Notes: generated by a model not told the origin, from the letters alone. 64,000 nucleotides of DNA from Duganella sp. sic0402 (GCF_019219065.1 NZ_JAHUWK010000003.1:62001-126000), one strand, 5' to 3'. Numbered from the stretch's first letter, positions 1 to 9,628 are shown. A program made the numbers and translations.

Positions 1-727
1 TGGCGAATGCCTCCTCGTCCAAGCGACAGAAGTCCAGATCGCGGTAATCGCCCTTGATGGCGGCGTCGCAGGCGGCTGCCATGGCTGGCTGGAATTCTTT
101 CAGCTCATTCAGGTAACGGTCGGCGCGGAACAGGAACATGCCGCTATTCCAGAAGAAATTGCCCGCCGCGACAAAGCCCTTGGCGGTTTCCAGGTCTGGT
201 TTCTCGACAAAGCGGTCCACCGCAAAGCCGTTGCCGCCGACCGATTTGCCGCTCTGGATATAGCCATAGCCGGTTTCCGGCCCGGTCGGCACAATGCCGA
301 AGGTGGCCAGCTTGCCGTCCCGCGCCAGCGCCGCAGCCTGTTCGACGGCAGCGTAGAACGCATCAACGTTCTCGATCACGTGATCGGCCGGCAGCACCAG
401 CATCATCGCCTCCGGGTCATGGGCGATCAGGTAATTGGCCGCCACCGCTACTGCCGGGGCGGTATTGCGGCCGACCGGCTCCAGCAGGATACCCAGCGGC
501 GCAACGCCGATTTCGCGCATCTGCTCAGCCACCAGGAAACGGTGCTCGTTACCGCACACCACCAGCGGCTCCTCTACGCCAGCACGGCCGGCGAGACGCA
601 GCGCGGTTTCCTGCAGCATGGTCTGCTCCGATACCAGCGGCAGCAGCTGCTTGGGCAGCGCCGCGCGCGACAGCGGCCATAAACGGGTGCCGGCGCCGCC
701 GGACAAGATGACTGGGTAGATTTTCAT
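1..727 (-). CDS. manC: Mannose-1-phosphate guanylyltransferase, N-terminal part (runs off window)
   Basis: Makes GDP-mannose from mannose-1-phosphate and GTP, an activated sugar for polysaccharide synthesis in the cytoplasm. The first 242 residues are present; the full enzyme is usually about 470, so the rest lies beyond position 1. The N-terminus carries the nucleotidyltransferase signature GGAGTRLWPLSR, followed by the conserved PKQ, the LPADH segment and the FVEKP segment typical of ManC/CpsB/AlgA. Its ATG overlaps the stop codon of the preceding sugar nucleotidyltransferase (ATGA, 724-727), so the two are translationally coupled at the downstream end of the exopolysaccharide locus. Whether it also has the C-terminal phosphomannose isomerase domain cannot be seen. 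Confidence 0.9.
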   Translation of the reverse strand, partial: MKIYPVILSGGAGTRLWPLSRAALPKQLLPLVSEQTMLQETALRLAGRAGVEEPLVVCGNEHRFLVAEQMREIGVAPLGILLEPVGRNTAPAVAVAANYLIAHDPEAMMLVLPADHVIENVDAFYAAVEQAAALARDGKLATFGIVPTGPETGYGYIQSGKSVGGNGFAVDRFVEKPDLETAKGFVAAGNFFWNSGMFLFRADRYLNELKEFQPAMAAACDAAIKGDYRDLDFCRLDEEAFA

Positions 728-1896
728 ATGACTTTGAGAACTCTTTCTTCTTGATTAACTTTACTGATGATATTGTCAGCACGGCGCCTGGCGCGACGGT
801 CACGGGCATTGCTCCACTCCCAGTCTGCATATTCACTCAAGTGCCGCATATCGCCGGTACGGTCGACACTGTAGTCTTTGAACACGATCATTTCATCAAG
901 CGAAACATCTGGTAACACGCGAGTATATTCAAACAAGACGCTGCGCACCACTGTCGCCCCCTGGCAAATATGACTGCCATGGCCAATCCAGGTCGGCCCG
1001 ACGATGGTCACGCCGGATTCGATGCGCGAACCGGAGCCAATATACACCGGCCCCTGGATGCGCGTGCCCTTCCAGTCGATCGACGTATTCAGCCCCACCC
1101 ACAGATCGTCTTCGAGACGGATACCCGGCACGTCCAGGTGCGCAACTTCGCCCATCAGCACGCTTTGGCAGACTTCCCAGTAATCCTTGACGCTGCCGAT
1201 ATCGATCCAGTTGAATGGCCGCTGCTGCGCATAGAATGGCAGGCCTTTTTCGGCCATCAGCGGGAACAGCTCGGAACCGATATCAAACGGACGGTCGGAT
1301 GGGATCAGGTCCAGCACCTCCGGCTCAAAGATATAAATGCCGGTGCTGACAAAATTCGACAGCGCCTGTTCCTTGCTCGGTTTTTCCTGGAATGTCTGGA
1401 TGCGGCCATTCTTGTCGCTGACCACCACGCCGTAGCTGGACACACTGTCCCAAGGCACTTCCTTGGTCACCACCGAGGCCAGCGCCCCTTTGCGCTTGTG
1501 CTCATACAAAGCCGACTTGATATCCAGGTCGATCAGCGCGTCGCCGCAGAGCACAATCGTGGTCTCATCAAAAAACCCGGCAAACTCCTGGATTTTCTTC
1601 ATGCCGCCGGCAGAGCCCAGCGGCTCGGGCACCACTTCGCCTGCGTTATTGGTATAGCCTTCGAAGGAATAGCCGATCTGCACACCGTACTGGTGCCCTT
1701 CGCCGAAATAATCTTCGATTTTTTCGTGCAAATAGCTGACGTTGACCATGATCTCCGTGACGCCATATTTGGCCAGGTGTTCGATCAGGTAAGCCATCAC
1801 CGGCTTGCCGAGGATCGGTATCATCGGCTTCGGTAAATCGTAGGTCAGTGGACGCACCCGAGTGCCCTTGCCTGCTGCCAAGATCATCGCCTTCAT
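724..1896 (-). CDS. NDP-sugar synthase (nucleotidyltransferase with left-handed beta-helix)
   Basis: A 390-residue sugar-1-phosphate nucleotidyltransferase. The N-terminal catalytic domain shows the signature LAAGKGTRVRPLT and PKPMIPI, with LCGDALIDLD as the metal-binding segment. After about residue 245 it changes to hexapeptide-like repeats (VYIGSGSRIESGVTIVGPTW), as in GlmU/GMP-type pyrophosphorylases. The substrate is not fixed by sequence; glucose-1-phosphate or mannose-1-phosphate are the likeliest. A good ribosome binding site (AGGAG) precedes the ATG. It ends inside the start codon of the mannose-1-phosphate guanylyltransferase. A 184-bp gap separates it from the SGNH hydrolase upstream, so it may have its own promoter. 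Confidence 0.85.
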   Translation of the reverse strand: MKAMILAAGKGTRVRPLTYDLPKPMIPILGKPVMAYLIEHLAKYGVTEIMVNVSYLHEKIEDYFGEGHQYGVQIGYSFEGYTNNAGEVVPEPLGSAGGMKKIQEFAGFFDETTIVLCGDALIDLDIKSALYEHKRKGALASVVTKEVPWDSVSSYGVVVSDKNGRIQTFQEKPSKEQALSNFVSTGIYIFEPEVLDLIPSDRPFDIGSELFPLMAEKGLPFYAQQRPFNWIDIGSVKDYWEVCQSVLMGEVAHLDVPGIRLEDDLWVGLNTSIDWKGTRIQGPVYIGSGSRIESGVTIVGPTWIGHGSHICQGATVVRSVLFEYTRVLPDVSLDEMIVFKDYSVDRTGDMRHLSEYADWEWSNARDRRARRRADNIISKVNQEERVLKVI

Positions 1897-2080
1897 CGTA
1901 TTGCTCCTGAGATAAGTTTACTATTGACTGGGGTTGTTTCGCATCCTCTGGCAATAATAATCAAATATCATCTTTTACGACGCACCGCAGCATTGCTACC
2001 TTTAGAGTAATTGAACGAGAGAAAATCTCACTGTAAACCGAAAATAGCTTATTTATACCGGAGCATTTGCCTACCAGAAC

Positions 2081-2770
2081 TTAAGGTTTCACCGCCTTAA
2101 AAATGCGCTCGGCAATCTGGCGCATGCCCTTGTCGCCTGGGTGGGCGGCCACGCCCTTGTTGGCGATGCGCTGCTCGCTGCCGGCCATATTCGCGGCCAC
2201 CGCCTGCAAGCCGCTGATGTCGACGTAAGTGCCGCCCGCCGCCTGGCACGCATCGGCAATGATCTTGTTCTTCGGTGCTGACACCCACCAGGTGCTGACA
2301 CACATCAGCTTGCCATTCGCAGGACGTAAGGCCGCCAGCGTTTTCGCATAGGCGTCCGCAAAGGCCGCCGCTGGCGTCACCGGGGTGTCATGGAAATTAT
2401 CCCCCAGCTCCACCACCACGATGTCGGCCTTCTGCGCCAATTGTTGCGCCCGCTCAGACAATTTGAACGTCGCAGGCCCCTGCTCCAGGTCGACGCCGGA
2501 AATCGTGTCTGCTTTCCATGGCGTGCCGCTCTTGTCGGTCATCATTTTGGCAAGCTGGCTGACGAAATCCTGGCTGGAATCCGAGGCGGCCATGCCCCAG
2601 TCACCGTACCAGCCCAGATTTTTATTGGGCAGGTGATGCGTGATCGAGTTACCGAAGACAAAGATACATTTATCTCCGGCACGGCAATCGCTGGCCATGG
2701 CGGCTTGCGGCGCCAACCCGCCCAGCATCGCTGCGGCAAACAAGGTAGTCAGCAAAGTGTGTTTTTTCAT
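2081..2770 (-). CDS. Exported SGNH/GDSL-type hydrolase
   Basis: A 229-residue protein with an N-terminal signal peptide (KKHTLLTTLFAAAMLGG... cleaved near AMAS-D). The mature part begins with FVFGNSIT, the GDS-like block I with the nucleophilic serine, has VVELGDNFHD as block III, and AAHPGDKG near the C-terminus as the Asp/His block V. Members of this superfamily remove acyl groups or act on acetylated glycans. It is the last gene of the polymer-assembly run, 2 bp after the stop of an acyltransferase, so trimming of acyl decoration on the exported polysaccharide is a reasonable inference. The real substrate is unknown. Confidence 0.75.
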   Translation of the reverse strand: MKKHTLLTTLFAAAMLGGLAPQAAMASDCRAGDKCIFVFGNSITHHLPNKNLGWYGDWGMAASDSSQDFVSQLAKMMTDKSGTPWKADTISGVDLEQGPATFKLSERAQQLAQKADIVVVELGDNFHDTPVTPAAAFADAYAKTLAALRPANGKLMCVSTWWVSAPKNKIIADACQAAGGTYVDISGLQAVAANMAGSEQRIANKGVAAHPGDKGMRQIAERIFKAVKP

Positions 2771-2772
2771 GA

Positions 2773-3846
2773 TTATTTTTCCGTCAGAATAGGCGTAGGC
2801 GCCTGTGAGAACAGCGTTCTTTTAAGCAGTTTCCATGCAGCTTTGTTGAGTGGATTCTCAACCAGCAGATAGACAAAGTGGGCCGCAATCACGCTCGCCA
2901 CAAAGGCAATCGGCAAGATCACATAGGGCGACTGCACATGCAGCTTGAACAGGCCGACGCAAATGATCGGCGCGGCAATCGGGTGGATCAGGTACAGGGA
3001 ATACGAACTGTCGCCCAATCTTACCAGCAGCTTTTTAAAGGCTGGCACGACATTCAGTTGCAGCGACAGCATGGCCGCGACAATCAGCACCGCGCCGGCG
3101 TTAAAGCCGCCCAGCATGCGATGCAGGGTCTCGCCAATTTCAGGACTGACGATGGTGGCGATGCCGATCACCAAGGCCAACACCGCAGCCAGCAGCGGCA
3201 AGCGGCGGCCATGCTGGTACTGCCAGGCCAGCGCCATGCCAGCGATAAACAGCAGGTTCAAGGGACTGAACAGCACTTGCGCCAGCGCCGTATCCGCCGG
3301 CAGGAAGAAACCAGCCCCCCACAATGCGCCAATAATGACTGCGCTGCAAATAAACGGCGATTGGCGCAGCAGCAGCGACAGCGAGAACACATAATAGAAC
3401 AGCATCTCGTGCAGCAGGGTCCAGCCAACACCGTGCAAAGGCCGCACTTCGCCGGCCGCATTCAAGGTCGGGAACAGTACGTAGGAGGCCAGCGCCTGCC
3501 ACAAGTCCGGGCGATTGTGCAGTGCGGCAGCCGGCGCCAGGATGACAATCGCCAGCTTGAAGGTGGTAATCAGCCAGTACAGCGGAAACACGCGGGCGAC
3601 CCGGCGCGCCAGGAAAAACTTGGCGCTACTGGCGTCGCGGTCAAGCTTGGCGCCGGACAGATACATCACAAAGCCGCTGATCACAAAGAAGATCGGCACG
3701 CCGATTTCGCCGCCATGCCAGATCGCATGCGCACTGCTGATGCGGTCGTGCAGATAAAAGGTAATGTGCGTGACCAGCACCAGCGCCGCCGCCACAAACC
3801 GGAGAATCTGCAGATTCTCGTTCCTCATGTCCGACATATTTTTCAT
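2773..3846 (-). CDS. Acyltransferase family 3 membrane protein
   Basis: A polytopic inner-membrane acyltransferase of the OafA/NodX/acyltransferase-3 family, which places acetyl or other acyl groups on sugars. It begins NENLQILRFVAAALVLVTH, with the family's Arg and His in the first membrane helix, then about ten hydrophobic segments. I chose ATG at 3846 (357 residues) because AGGGGAG lies just upstream. A GTG at 3870 would add eight residues but has a poorer site. It is preceded closely by a second acyltransferase of the same family. Two such enzymes plus the SGNH hydrolase suggest a variably acylated polymer. Confidence 0.87.
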   Translation of the reverse strand: MKNMSDMRNENLQILRFVAAALVLVTHITFYLHDRISSAHAIWHGGEIGVPIFFVISGFVMYLSGAKLDRDASSAKFFLARRVARVFPLYWLITTFKLAIVILAPAAALHNRPDLWQALASYVLFPTLNAAGEVRPLHGVGWTLLHEMLFYYVFSLSLLLRQSPFICSAVIIGALWGAGFFLPADTALAQVLFSPLNLLFIAGMALAWQYQHGRRLPLLAAVLALVIGIATIVSPEIGETLHRMLGGFNAGAVLIVAAMLSLQLNVVPAFKKLLVRLGDSSYSLYLIHPIAAPIICVGLFKLHVQSPYVILPIAFVASVIAAHFVYLLVENPLNKAAWKLLKRTLFSQAPTPILTEK

Positions 3847-3873
3847 GCCCCTGCTCCCCTGGCCGCGCACGGC

Positions 3874-4905
3874 TTATTTTTCGACGATGATGGCGGCCGG
3901 ACTGACAGCGGCGGCGCGCGCCTTGGTTTTCCTGCCGATAAAGCGCTTTTCTATCCAGTGCCAGGACAGGGCCGACAGCAGCAGCGTCAGCGGCAGCGAC
4001 AGCAGCACGTTATGCCACCATACGCCATCCTTGAACTGCCATGCCATGAATTGCTGTACCGGGAAGGCGTAGATGTACATGCCGTACGAGAAATCGCCAT
4101 ATTTGGCAAAGTGCGTCAGCGGGCCATCCAGGTACACCAGGCGGATCAGGGCGTAAGCCAGCAAGGGGCTGATAAACATCAGGTCCACGCCAGCCCAGAG
4201 GCAGGCCACGGCCGCCGCCACTGCCGCCCAGGAGACCCAGGCCGGCAGCACCAGCTCACGGTAGACATACACCAACATGCCTGCGGCAAACCAGCTAAGC
4301 AAAGGGAAAAACGGCTGCAGGAAATAGTGCGTGAACGGATCGATCAACGACACCGCCAGCGCGCCCAGCCACAGCGCCAGCACATACGGCTTGTTCAGCT
4401 TGCCGGCCATGCCCACCGCAGCCACCACCAGGTAACACACGAACTCATGGCACAAGGTCCACAGCGAACCGTTGATCACCGGGCCTATCGGGTTATCCTG
4501 AAACACCCCGGCCATGGCGTCCTGGCCGCGATAAAGGGTCAGGTTCTTGAAGAAATACGGTATCGCCGTACTCCAGTAAGCCGCGCGATCGGTGGTGATC
4601 ATCGCCCCGACTACCACCGACAGCAACAGCACACCGGCCAGGCCTGGATAAATGCGCAGCACCCGCGCCGATAAGAAGCGCGATAACACCTTGCGGTTGT
4701 CCCAGCTGCCAGCGATCAGAAAACCGCTGACGATGAAGAAGATCAACACCGCCACCCGCCCCAAGGTCAGGCGGTGGTCGGTCAGGATGGCGAGCGGCTC
4801 GCTGGCGGGGCTACCGCTGGTCAGCGGAAACGCATGCGAAACCAGCACCAGCGTCGCCGCCAGAAAGCGCAACAGGTCGAAGTGATTTTCTTTTCTCAAA
4901 TTCAT
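3874..4905 (-). CDS. Acyltransferase family 3 membrane protein
   Basis: Second polytopic acyltransferase of the OafA-like family, 343 residues. The start at 4905 gives the usual N-terminus RKENHFDLLRFLAATLVLVSH, with Arg and His in helix one. A longer frame reaching 4998 would overlap the glycosyltransferase gene and adds a non-family sequence, so it was not used. The body has repeated membrane helices and the conserved segment around SLWTLCHEF. Likely role: O-acylation of a repeat-unit sugar on the periplasmic or membrane side. Co-directional with, and 13 bp from, the upstream glycosyltransferase. Confidence 0.87.
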   Translation of the reverse strand: MNLRKENHFDLLRFLAATLVLVSHAFPLTSGSPASEPLAILTDHRLTLGRVAVLIFFIVSGFLIAGSWDNRKVLSRFLSARVLRIYPGLAGVLLLSVVVGAMITTDRAAYWSTAIPYFFKNLTLYRGQDAMAGVFQDNPIGPVINGSLWTLCHEFVCYLVVAAVGMAGKLNKPYVLALWLGALAVSLIDPFTHYFLQPFFPLLSWFAAGMLVYVYRELVLPAWVSWAAVAAAVACLWAGVDLMFISPLLAYALIRLVYLDGPLTHFAKYGDFSYGMYIYAFPVQQFMAWQFKDGVWWHNVLLSLPLTLLLSALSWHWIEKRFIGRKTKARAAAVSPAAIIVEK

Positions 4906-4918
4906 GGCGAAATCCGAC

Positions 4919-6046
4919 TCAGGCCGAACGCTCCGCATACGGCGCCAGCAGCAGTTCATACTCGCGCAGAATTTTTTCCCAGGTAAACGCTTCGGCATGG
5001 CGCGTCAGCGCGGCGCGGCGCATGTCCGCCAGGCGGGCGGCGTCCGGCAGCAGCTGGTCCAGCACCTGCGCGCAATCATCCTCATCGCGGAAGTACTGCT
5101 GCTCCGGCCCCGCTACCCAGCGGTTAAAGGCATTGTCATGCCCCAGCACGGCATTGCCGGCGGCCAGGCTTTCCACCAGCGACGGATTGGTGCCGCCAAC
5201 CTGGTGGCCGTGCACATAGAAGCGCGAGAAGTAACGCAGTGCCTGCACATTCTTCGCATCATAGATGGCGCCCAGGAACACCACTTCGTCCGAGGCTGCA
5301 GCCAGCACCGACTGCTGATACGCATGGGTCTTGGCGTAATTGCCCAGCACCACCAGCTTGACGCCGCGCGGCTTGCGCGACCACGCCTTGACCACCTCCA
5401 GGATGGAGTTCTCCGGCTCGGCGCGGGCGATCAGAATGGCATAGCCATTCGGCGCCAGTCCATACTGCGCCAGCAGGCCGGCGTCAGCATCGCGCACCGG
5501 TTCGGCGCCATAGGCGATGGTGGTGATTTTTTGCGGGTTGACGCGCGAAGTCAGGTGTTTCTTGATGTCCGGATGGTCGGCCACCAGGTGATTGCCAAGC
5601 CAGGCGCCAGCCCATTCGTTCAGGTAGAACCAGGTCTTGGCGACCGCGCCCCACTTCTGGCGGCGCCATTCAATCCCGTCCATATTGAAAATATTATTCA
5701 GGCCCTTGAGGCGGAACCACAGGCAGAACACCGCCGTGTTATAGCCCAGCGTCAGAATCAGGCCCTTGGTCTTCGCAGCATGCAGATTGGCCTTCCAGTC
5801 AAACACGATGGTCCCCAGCGCCCCTTGCTGCTTGACCGGGATATGCACCAGATGCACGCCCTGCCATTCGTCCTCATACACCGCCTCGCCTTCATCTTCC
5901 TGGCAATACACAATCACTTCCCATCCCTGCTTGACCAGGTATAAGGCCAGGTGTTCGGCAAACGTCTCAAACCCGCCATGGTTGGCAGGAATGCCGCGCG
6001 TGCCCAGAATCTTGATCTTTTTTTTGCTGTTGCGGTGTTCGCTCAT
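4919..6046 (-). CDS. Glycosyltransferase, DUF1972/GT4 type
   Basis: A 375-residue cytosolic glycosyltransferase. The N-terminus (ILGTRGIPANHGGFETFAE) is the hallmark of the DUF1972 domain seen in rhamnosyl- and galactosyltransferases of exopolysaccharide loci. The C-terminal half has the GT4 segment around GGTNPSLVESLAAGNAVL, with the conserved glutamate that contacts the nucleotide sugar. It would add one sugar to the undecaprenyl-linked repeat unit. Donor and linkage cannot be read from sequence. Confidence 0.87.
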   Translation of the reverse strand: MSEHRNSKKKIKILGTRGIPANHGGFETFAEHLALYLVKQGWEVIVYCQEDEGEAVYEDEWQGVHLVHIPVKQQGALGTIVFDWKANLHAAKTKGLILTLGYNTAVFCLWFRLKGLNNIFNMDGIEWRRQKWGAVAKTWFYLNEWAGAWLGNHLVADHPDIKKHLTSRVNPQKITTIAYGAEPVRDADAGLLAQYGLAPNGYAILIARAEPENSILEVVKAWSRKPRGVKLVVLGNYAKTHAYQQSVLAAASDEVVFLGAIYDAKNVQALRYFSRFYVHGHQVGGTNPSLVESLAAGNAVLGHDNAFNRWVAGPEQQYFRDEDDCAQVLDQLLPDAARLADMRRAALTRHAEAFTWEKILREYELLLAPYAERSA

Positions 6047-6098
6047 CGCGGTGCTTTCTTAAGTAAACGTTCCAGTATGGTCCAGATATTTATCAGCC

Positions 6099-7259
6099 TC
6101 AGGCTGTCATGTCGGCATAAATACCGGCGGTTTTGCTGACCTGGCTATCCAGCGAAAACAGCGCCTGCTGCCGCAGCTTGCCAGCCTGCCCCATTTGCTT
6201 GCGCAACTCCACTCCATCGGCCAGCTTGGCCAGCGCATCGGCCAAGGCGGCGCTATTGCGCGGCTCAAACAACATGCCGCTGACCTCATGCTCGACAATA
6301 TCCAGCAAGCCGCCATGCCCGGCCGCGATCACCGGTTTGGCGGCACACATCGCTTCGATCGCCACCATGCCGAACGGTTCCGGTTCGGTTGACGGCACCA
6401 CCGCGATGTCGCAGGCGTCCCACACATCCCAGATCGAGTCGGTGAAGCCGCGCAAGGTGAACTGGTCGCGCGCCGGCGAGGCGGCAATCGCTTCCTGCAG
6501 CCCGGTCAGGAAATGCTCCTGCTGCGCGAAGATGCTGCCGACAATCAGATAGCGCATCTGGCGATAGCCCCGCTGATACAGCATGCCGGCTGCCTCCACC
6601 AGCAGCAAATGCCCCTTCCAGTGGTTGATGCGTCCCACCAGCGCCACCAGCACCTCATCCGGCGTGGCCACTTCATCACGCAAGGCCGCCACCCGCGCGG
6701 CATCACTGCCCTCGGTGCGATCAATGCCGTTCCACACCGTCACCGTGCGCGAGGCCAGCGCTGGCTGCTCGTCGAGCAGCCAGCGCGTAGTCAGGCTGGA
6801 GTTGGAGACGACGCGGTCGGCCAGCAAACGCAGCAACAGCGGGAAACCGCGCCGTATCAGCGTAGGGTGCATCAGAATTTCATGCACATGCCACAAATGC
6901 GGCGCGCGATGCAGCTTGGCCCATACCGCGCCACTCAGCACCGCCAGCGTATTCGAATACACCACCGCCACCTTGCGGCCCGCCAGCGCCTTGCTGATGC
7001 CGCGCACCGCTTTAAACAGGCTGACCGGCAAGCTTAACAGGCCTCGCGGGGAAAACAGCGCACGGCTGACTTTGGTCACCGGGGCGATATGGGTTTCCAC
7101 GCCTGCCGCCCGCAGCTCGGCCACCAGCGGGCCGTCAAATGGCACGATGACCAGTGCCTGATATGGCGTGTCGCGCAAGCCCGCCGCCAGGTTCAGCAGC
7201 ACTTTGTCCGAGCCGTACAGCTCCGCACCCTGGTGAATAAACAGAATGATTTTTTTCAT
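6099..7259 (-). CDS. Glycosyltransferase family 4
   Basis: A 386-residue GT-B fold transferase. It shows the N-terminal acceptor domain (FIHQGAELYGSDKVLLNLA), the central ALVGRINHWKGHLLLVEA segment and the C-terminal nucleotide-sugar site EPEPFGMVAIEAMCAAKPV. Retaining GT4 enzymes of this kind extend lipid-linked oligosaccharides. It follows another transferase gene by 14 bp in the same direction. Sugar specificity is unknown. Confidence 0.87.
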   Translation of the reverse strand: MKKIILFIHQGAELYGSDKVLLNLAAGLRDTPYQALVIVPFDGPLVAELRAAGVETHIAPVTKVSRALFSPRGLLSLPVSLFKAVRGISKALAGRKVAVVYSNTLAVLSGAVWAKLHRAPHLWHVHEILMHPTLIRRGFPLLLRLLADRVVSNSSLTTRWLLDEQPALASRTVTVWNGIDRTEGSDAARVAALRDEVATPDEVLVALVGRINHWKGHLLLVEAAGMLYQRGYRQMRYLIVGSIFAQQEHFLTGLQEAIAASPARDQFTLRGFTDSIWDVWDACDIAVVPSTEPEPFGMVAIEAMCAAKPVIAAGHGGLLDIVEHEVSGMLFEPRNSAALADALAKLADGVELRKQMGQAGKLRQQALFSLDSQVSKTAGIYADMTA

Positions 7260-7273
7260 GGTTTCTTGTCTTG

Positions 7274-8506
7274 TCAGGCCGCGCGCGCTTGCGGCGCAGC
7301 CAGCTGCGCCTGCATTGCAGCCGCCGCCGCCGCCACCGAATCAATGGAAAACAGCGCGCGTCCGGCCTGGCGGGCGGCCGCGTCGATCTCCGGCTGCTGC
7401 AAGCTGGCCAGCACCGCTGCGGCAAATGCCTCGGCGCCGTCGGCCACCACGCACAGCGACTGCAACGAGGCCACCAGGCCCGCCACGCCTTGCCGGGTGC
7501 TGACGATCGGCCGCTCGGTCATCAGCATGTCCAGCGTCTTGACGTTGACGCCGCTGCCCGACAGCACCGGGTTGAGCAGCACGCCGGAGGCGGCCATCAA
7601 GCCGGGCGCATCGGCCACATTGGCGCGCAGCTGCACGCGCGGGTCGCTGCCGCACAGCCTGATCACTTCTTCGGTCGGACGCGACCCGGCAATGGTCAGC
7701 TGCGCATCCGGCTGTTGCGCCCATACCAGCGGCATCACCGCGCTGATCAGCCAGCGCACGCCTTGCACATTATTGGGGGCGTTCAGATTACCGAGGAACA
7801 GCAGCTGTGCCGCTTCAGCAGCGGGGACCGGGATGACCGCGCTCTGGAATACCGCTTCCGACAGCGGTGGCAGCCAATGGCCGTTGTGGATGCCGCGTCC
7901 GCGCCAGAAAGCCATATCATCGGCAGAGATGTCGAAGCTGATTTTTGCCGTGGCGATCAGCTCCTGCTCAAACCGTTCAAGGTGCCAGCACGCCAGGCTC
8001 CAGGCCAGCCGGTTCTTCAACTGGCTGGCCGCTGCCGCCTGGCTGGCGAAATACAGGAACTCGATATTATGCGAGCGATAGAACAAGGGCACTGCCAGCG
8101 TCTGGCTGAGTGCGCGCGCCAGCAAACCGCCGTAAGGATTTTCCAGCATGACGGCAGTGGCGCCGAACTGGCGCAATTCGTTCACCAGCGACGCGGTTTG
8201 CTGCGCGTCCACGGCGCGCGCCGCCGCGTGCGACGGCGTACCGGCCAGCATGCGGCGCAGCCGTTGCAGATTCGCCGCCATGCCTTTGCGCTTGGTGATG
8301 ATGCGCAGGCCGGCAACCACCTGCCGCACCTGGTCGATTTCCTGCTGCGATGGCGGACTGTCCTGCTCGCACCAGCACACCAGGAACAGCGCATAGCCCA
8401 GTTGTTTCAAGGCGCGCAGACGGCGCCAGATATCTGCGCGGCCGCCATGGTTCGGTGGGAAAGGGAACTCTTGCGCAATCACCACCAGTTTCAAATTTGC
8501 GTTCAT
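7274..8506 (-). CDS. Glycosyltransferase (GT4-like)
   Basis: A 410-residue transferase with the N-terminal signature FPFPPNHGGRADIWRRL found in GT4-like enzymes of exopolysaccharide clusters. The C-terminal part has LLFLGNLNAPNNVQGVRWL and a donor-site region near LLNPVLSGSGVNVKTLDML. It belongs to the run of glycosyltransferases that assemble the repeat unit. The gene lies 27 bp downstream of the exported GH99-like protein. Exact donor unknown. Confidence 0.83.
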   Translation of the reverse strand: MNANLKLVVIAQEFPFPPNHGGRADIWRRLRALKQLGYALFLVCWCEQDSPPSQQEIDQVRQVVAGLRIITKRKGMAANLQRLRRMLAGTPSHAAARAVDAQQTASLVNELRQFGATAVMLENPYGGLLARALSQTLAVPLFYRSHNIEFLYFASQAAAASQLKNRLAWSLACWHLERFEQELIATAKISFDISADDMAFWRGRGIHNGHWLPPLSEAVFQSAVIPVPAAEAAQLLFLGNLNAPNNVQGVRWLISAVMPLVWAQQPDAQLTIAGSRPTEEVIRLCGSDPRVQLRANVADAPGLMAASGVLLNPVLSGSGVNVKTLDMLMTERPIVSTRQGVAGLVASLQSLCVVADGAEAFAAAVLASLQQPEIDAAARQAGRALFSIDSVAAAAAAMQAQLAAPQARAA

Positions 8507-8533
8507 CGAGTTCTTTCCTTGTTTAATTACATC

Positions 8534-9616
8534 TTATTTATCCGACTTGAAGACCTTCTGAATTTTTTCCAGATACAGGAAGCCGTCTTTTTTGGTCGGT
8601 TCGATAAACGAGCCTTCGCCGTATTCGTTCCAGCAGCAGATCACACCCATTTTCCGCGTCTTGTCGGGCGCCTTGTCCATCAGGCTGCGCGCTGCACGCA
8701 GATGGGCTTCAAACTCCTCGCCGGTGCTGATCGAAAAATCGTGGTCCTTGTCCTGGCTGCCGCCCCACGGGCGCTTGTCCCAGCCGGAAGTCATCGGCAC
8801 CACATAAATCCCCGACGCCCGCTCCATCAGCCAGTTCCACTGGCCGCGATACGCCTGATCCAGTTCGCCATAGCCATGGCTGATGGCGCGCCCGCCGGCG
8901 AATCTGACGCCCGGTCCCATATGGTAGTTATAGGCCGAGTGGCCGATATAGCCGGACTTCGGCGTATAGTCGTAGCCGGGTATGCCGGCGCCGGCGCCGG
9001 CGATCATGCTCAAGCCCGGCAAGCCCTCATCTTTGAAGATCTTGTCGCCCATGGCGATCAGCTCGGCGGAGCTCATGCCGATGCTCTGCGCGTTCTTGTT
9101 CAGCACCTCGGCAGCGAAGATATACACCACCGGCTTGCCATCCACCTGCACATAATCCGGGCGGAACATATACCGCTGGGCCCAGAATCTGAACATGGCT
9201 TCCAGCTGCACCTTGCTGAACACATAAGTCGTATGATTGGCCCACATCAGCGCAAATTTCACGCCATGGCGATCCGGCGCGCGCAGATAAGCATTCAGCG
9301 CGCTGTCCATCATGGTCTTGCCGTCTTTGCCCCAGTACCAGTCAAACACCACGTAGTCGATGCCGTACTTGCTCATCCAGCCCAGCTGCTGCTGCATGGC
9401 GGACACATCGCCCTCCTGATACCAGCCCAATTTGGGCTCGCGCTCGGCGAATGGCTTGATTTTTTCCCATGGCTGGGTGTACGGGCCACCAATCTGATTG
9501 TCCTTCCAGCCGGGGAAGTAGTACACGCCGATGTTGTAATCGGCCGCTTGCGCGGCGCCGCCGCACAGCAGCGTGGCCAGCATCAGTGATCCCGCCTGCT
9601 TCATCAATGACTTCAT
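8534..9616 (-). CDS. Exported GH99-like / WbsX-like glycan-active protein
   Basis: A 360-residue protein with a signal peptide (cleavage near QAAD) and a single alpha/beta-barrel type domain. The segments YYFPGWKDNQIGGP, YGIDYVVFDWYW and ICCWNEYGEGSFIEP match the GH99-like/WbsX family often found in O-antigen and exopolysaccharide loci. The GH99 catalytic class acts as an endo-mannosidase, and the window also contains GDP-mannose synthesis, so a mannose-containing polymer would fit; this is inference. It sits between two glycosyltransferase genes and is probably periplasmic, where it could trim or release polymer. Confidence 0.75.
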   Translation of the reverse strand: MKSLMKQAGSLMLATLLCGGAAQAADYNIGVYYFPGWKDNQIGGPYTQPWEKIKPFAEREPKLGWYQEGDVSAMQQQLGWMSKYGIDYVVFDWYWGKDGKTMMDSALNAYLRAPDRHGVKFALMWANHTTYVFSKVQLEAMFRFWAQRYMFRPDYVQVDGKPVVYIFAAEVLNKNAQSIGMSSAELIAMGDKIFKDEGLPGLSMIAGAGAGIPGYDYTPKSGYIGHSAYNYHMGPGVRFAGGRAISHGYGELDQAYRGQWNWLMERASGIYVVPMTSGWDKRPWGGSQDKDHDFSISTGEEFEAHLRAARSLMDKAPDKTRKMGVICCWNEYGEGSFIEPTKKDGFLYLEKIQKVFKSDK

Positions 9617-9628
9617 GGTTCCTCCTTG

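Noticed and set aside
2878..4674. 598-residue plus-strand frame
   Set aside because: Antisense to both acyltransferase genes; Gln/His/Arg-rich shadow.
7271..9589. 772-residue plus-strand frame
   Set aside because: Antisense to a glycosyltransferase and the GH99-like gene; low-complexity composition and no motif.
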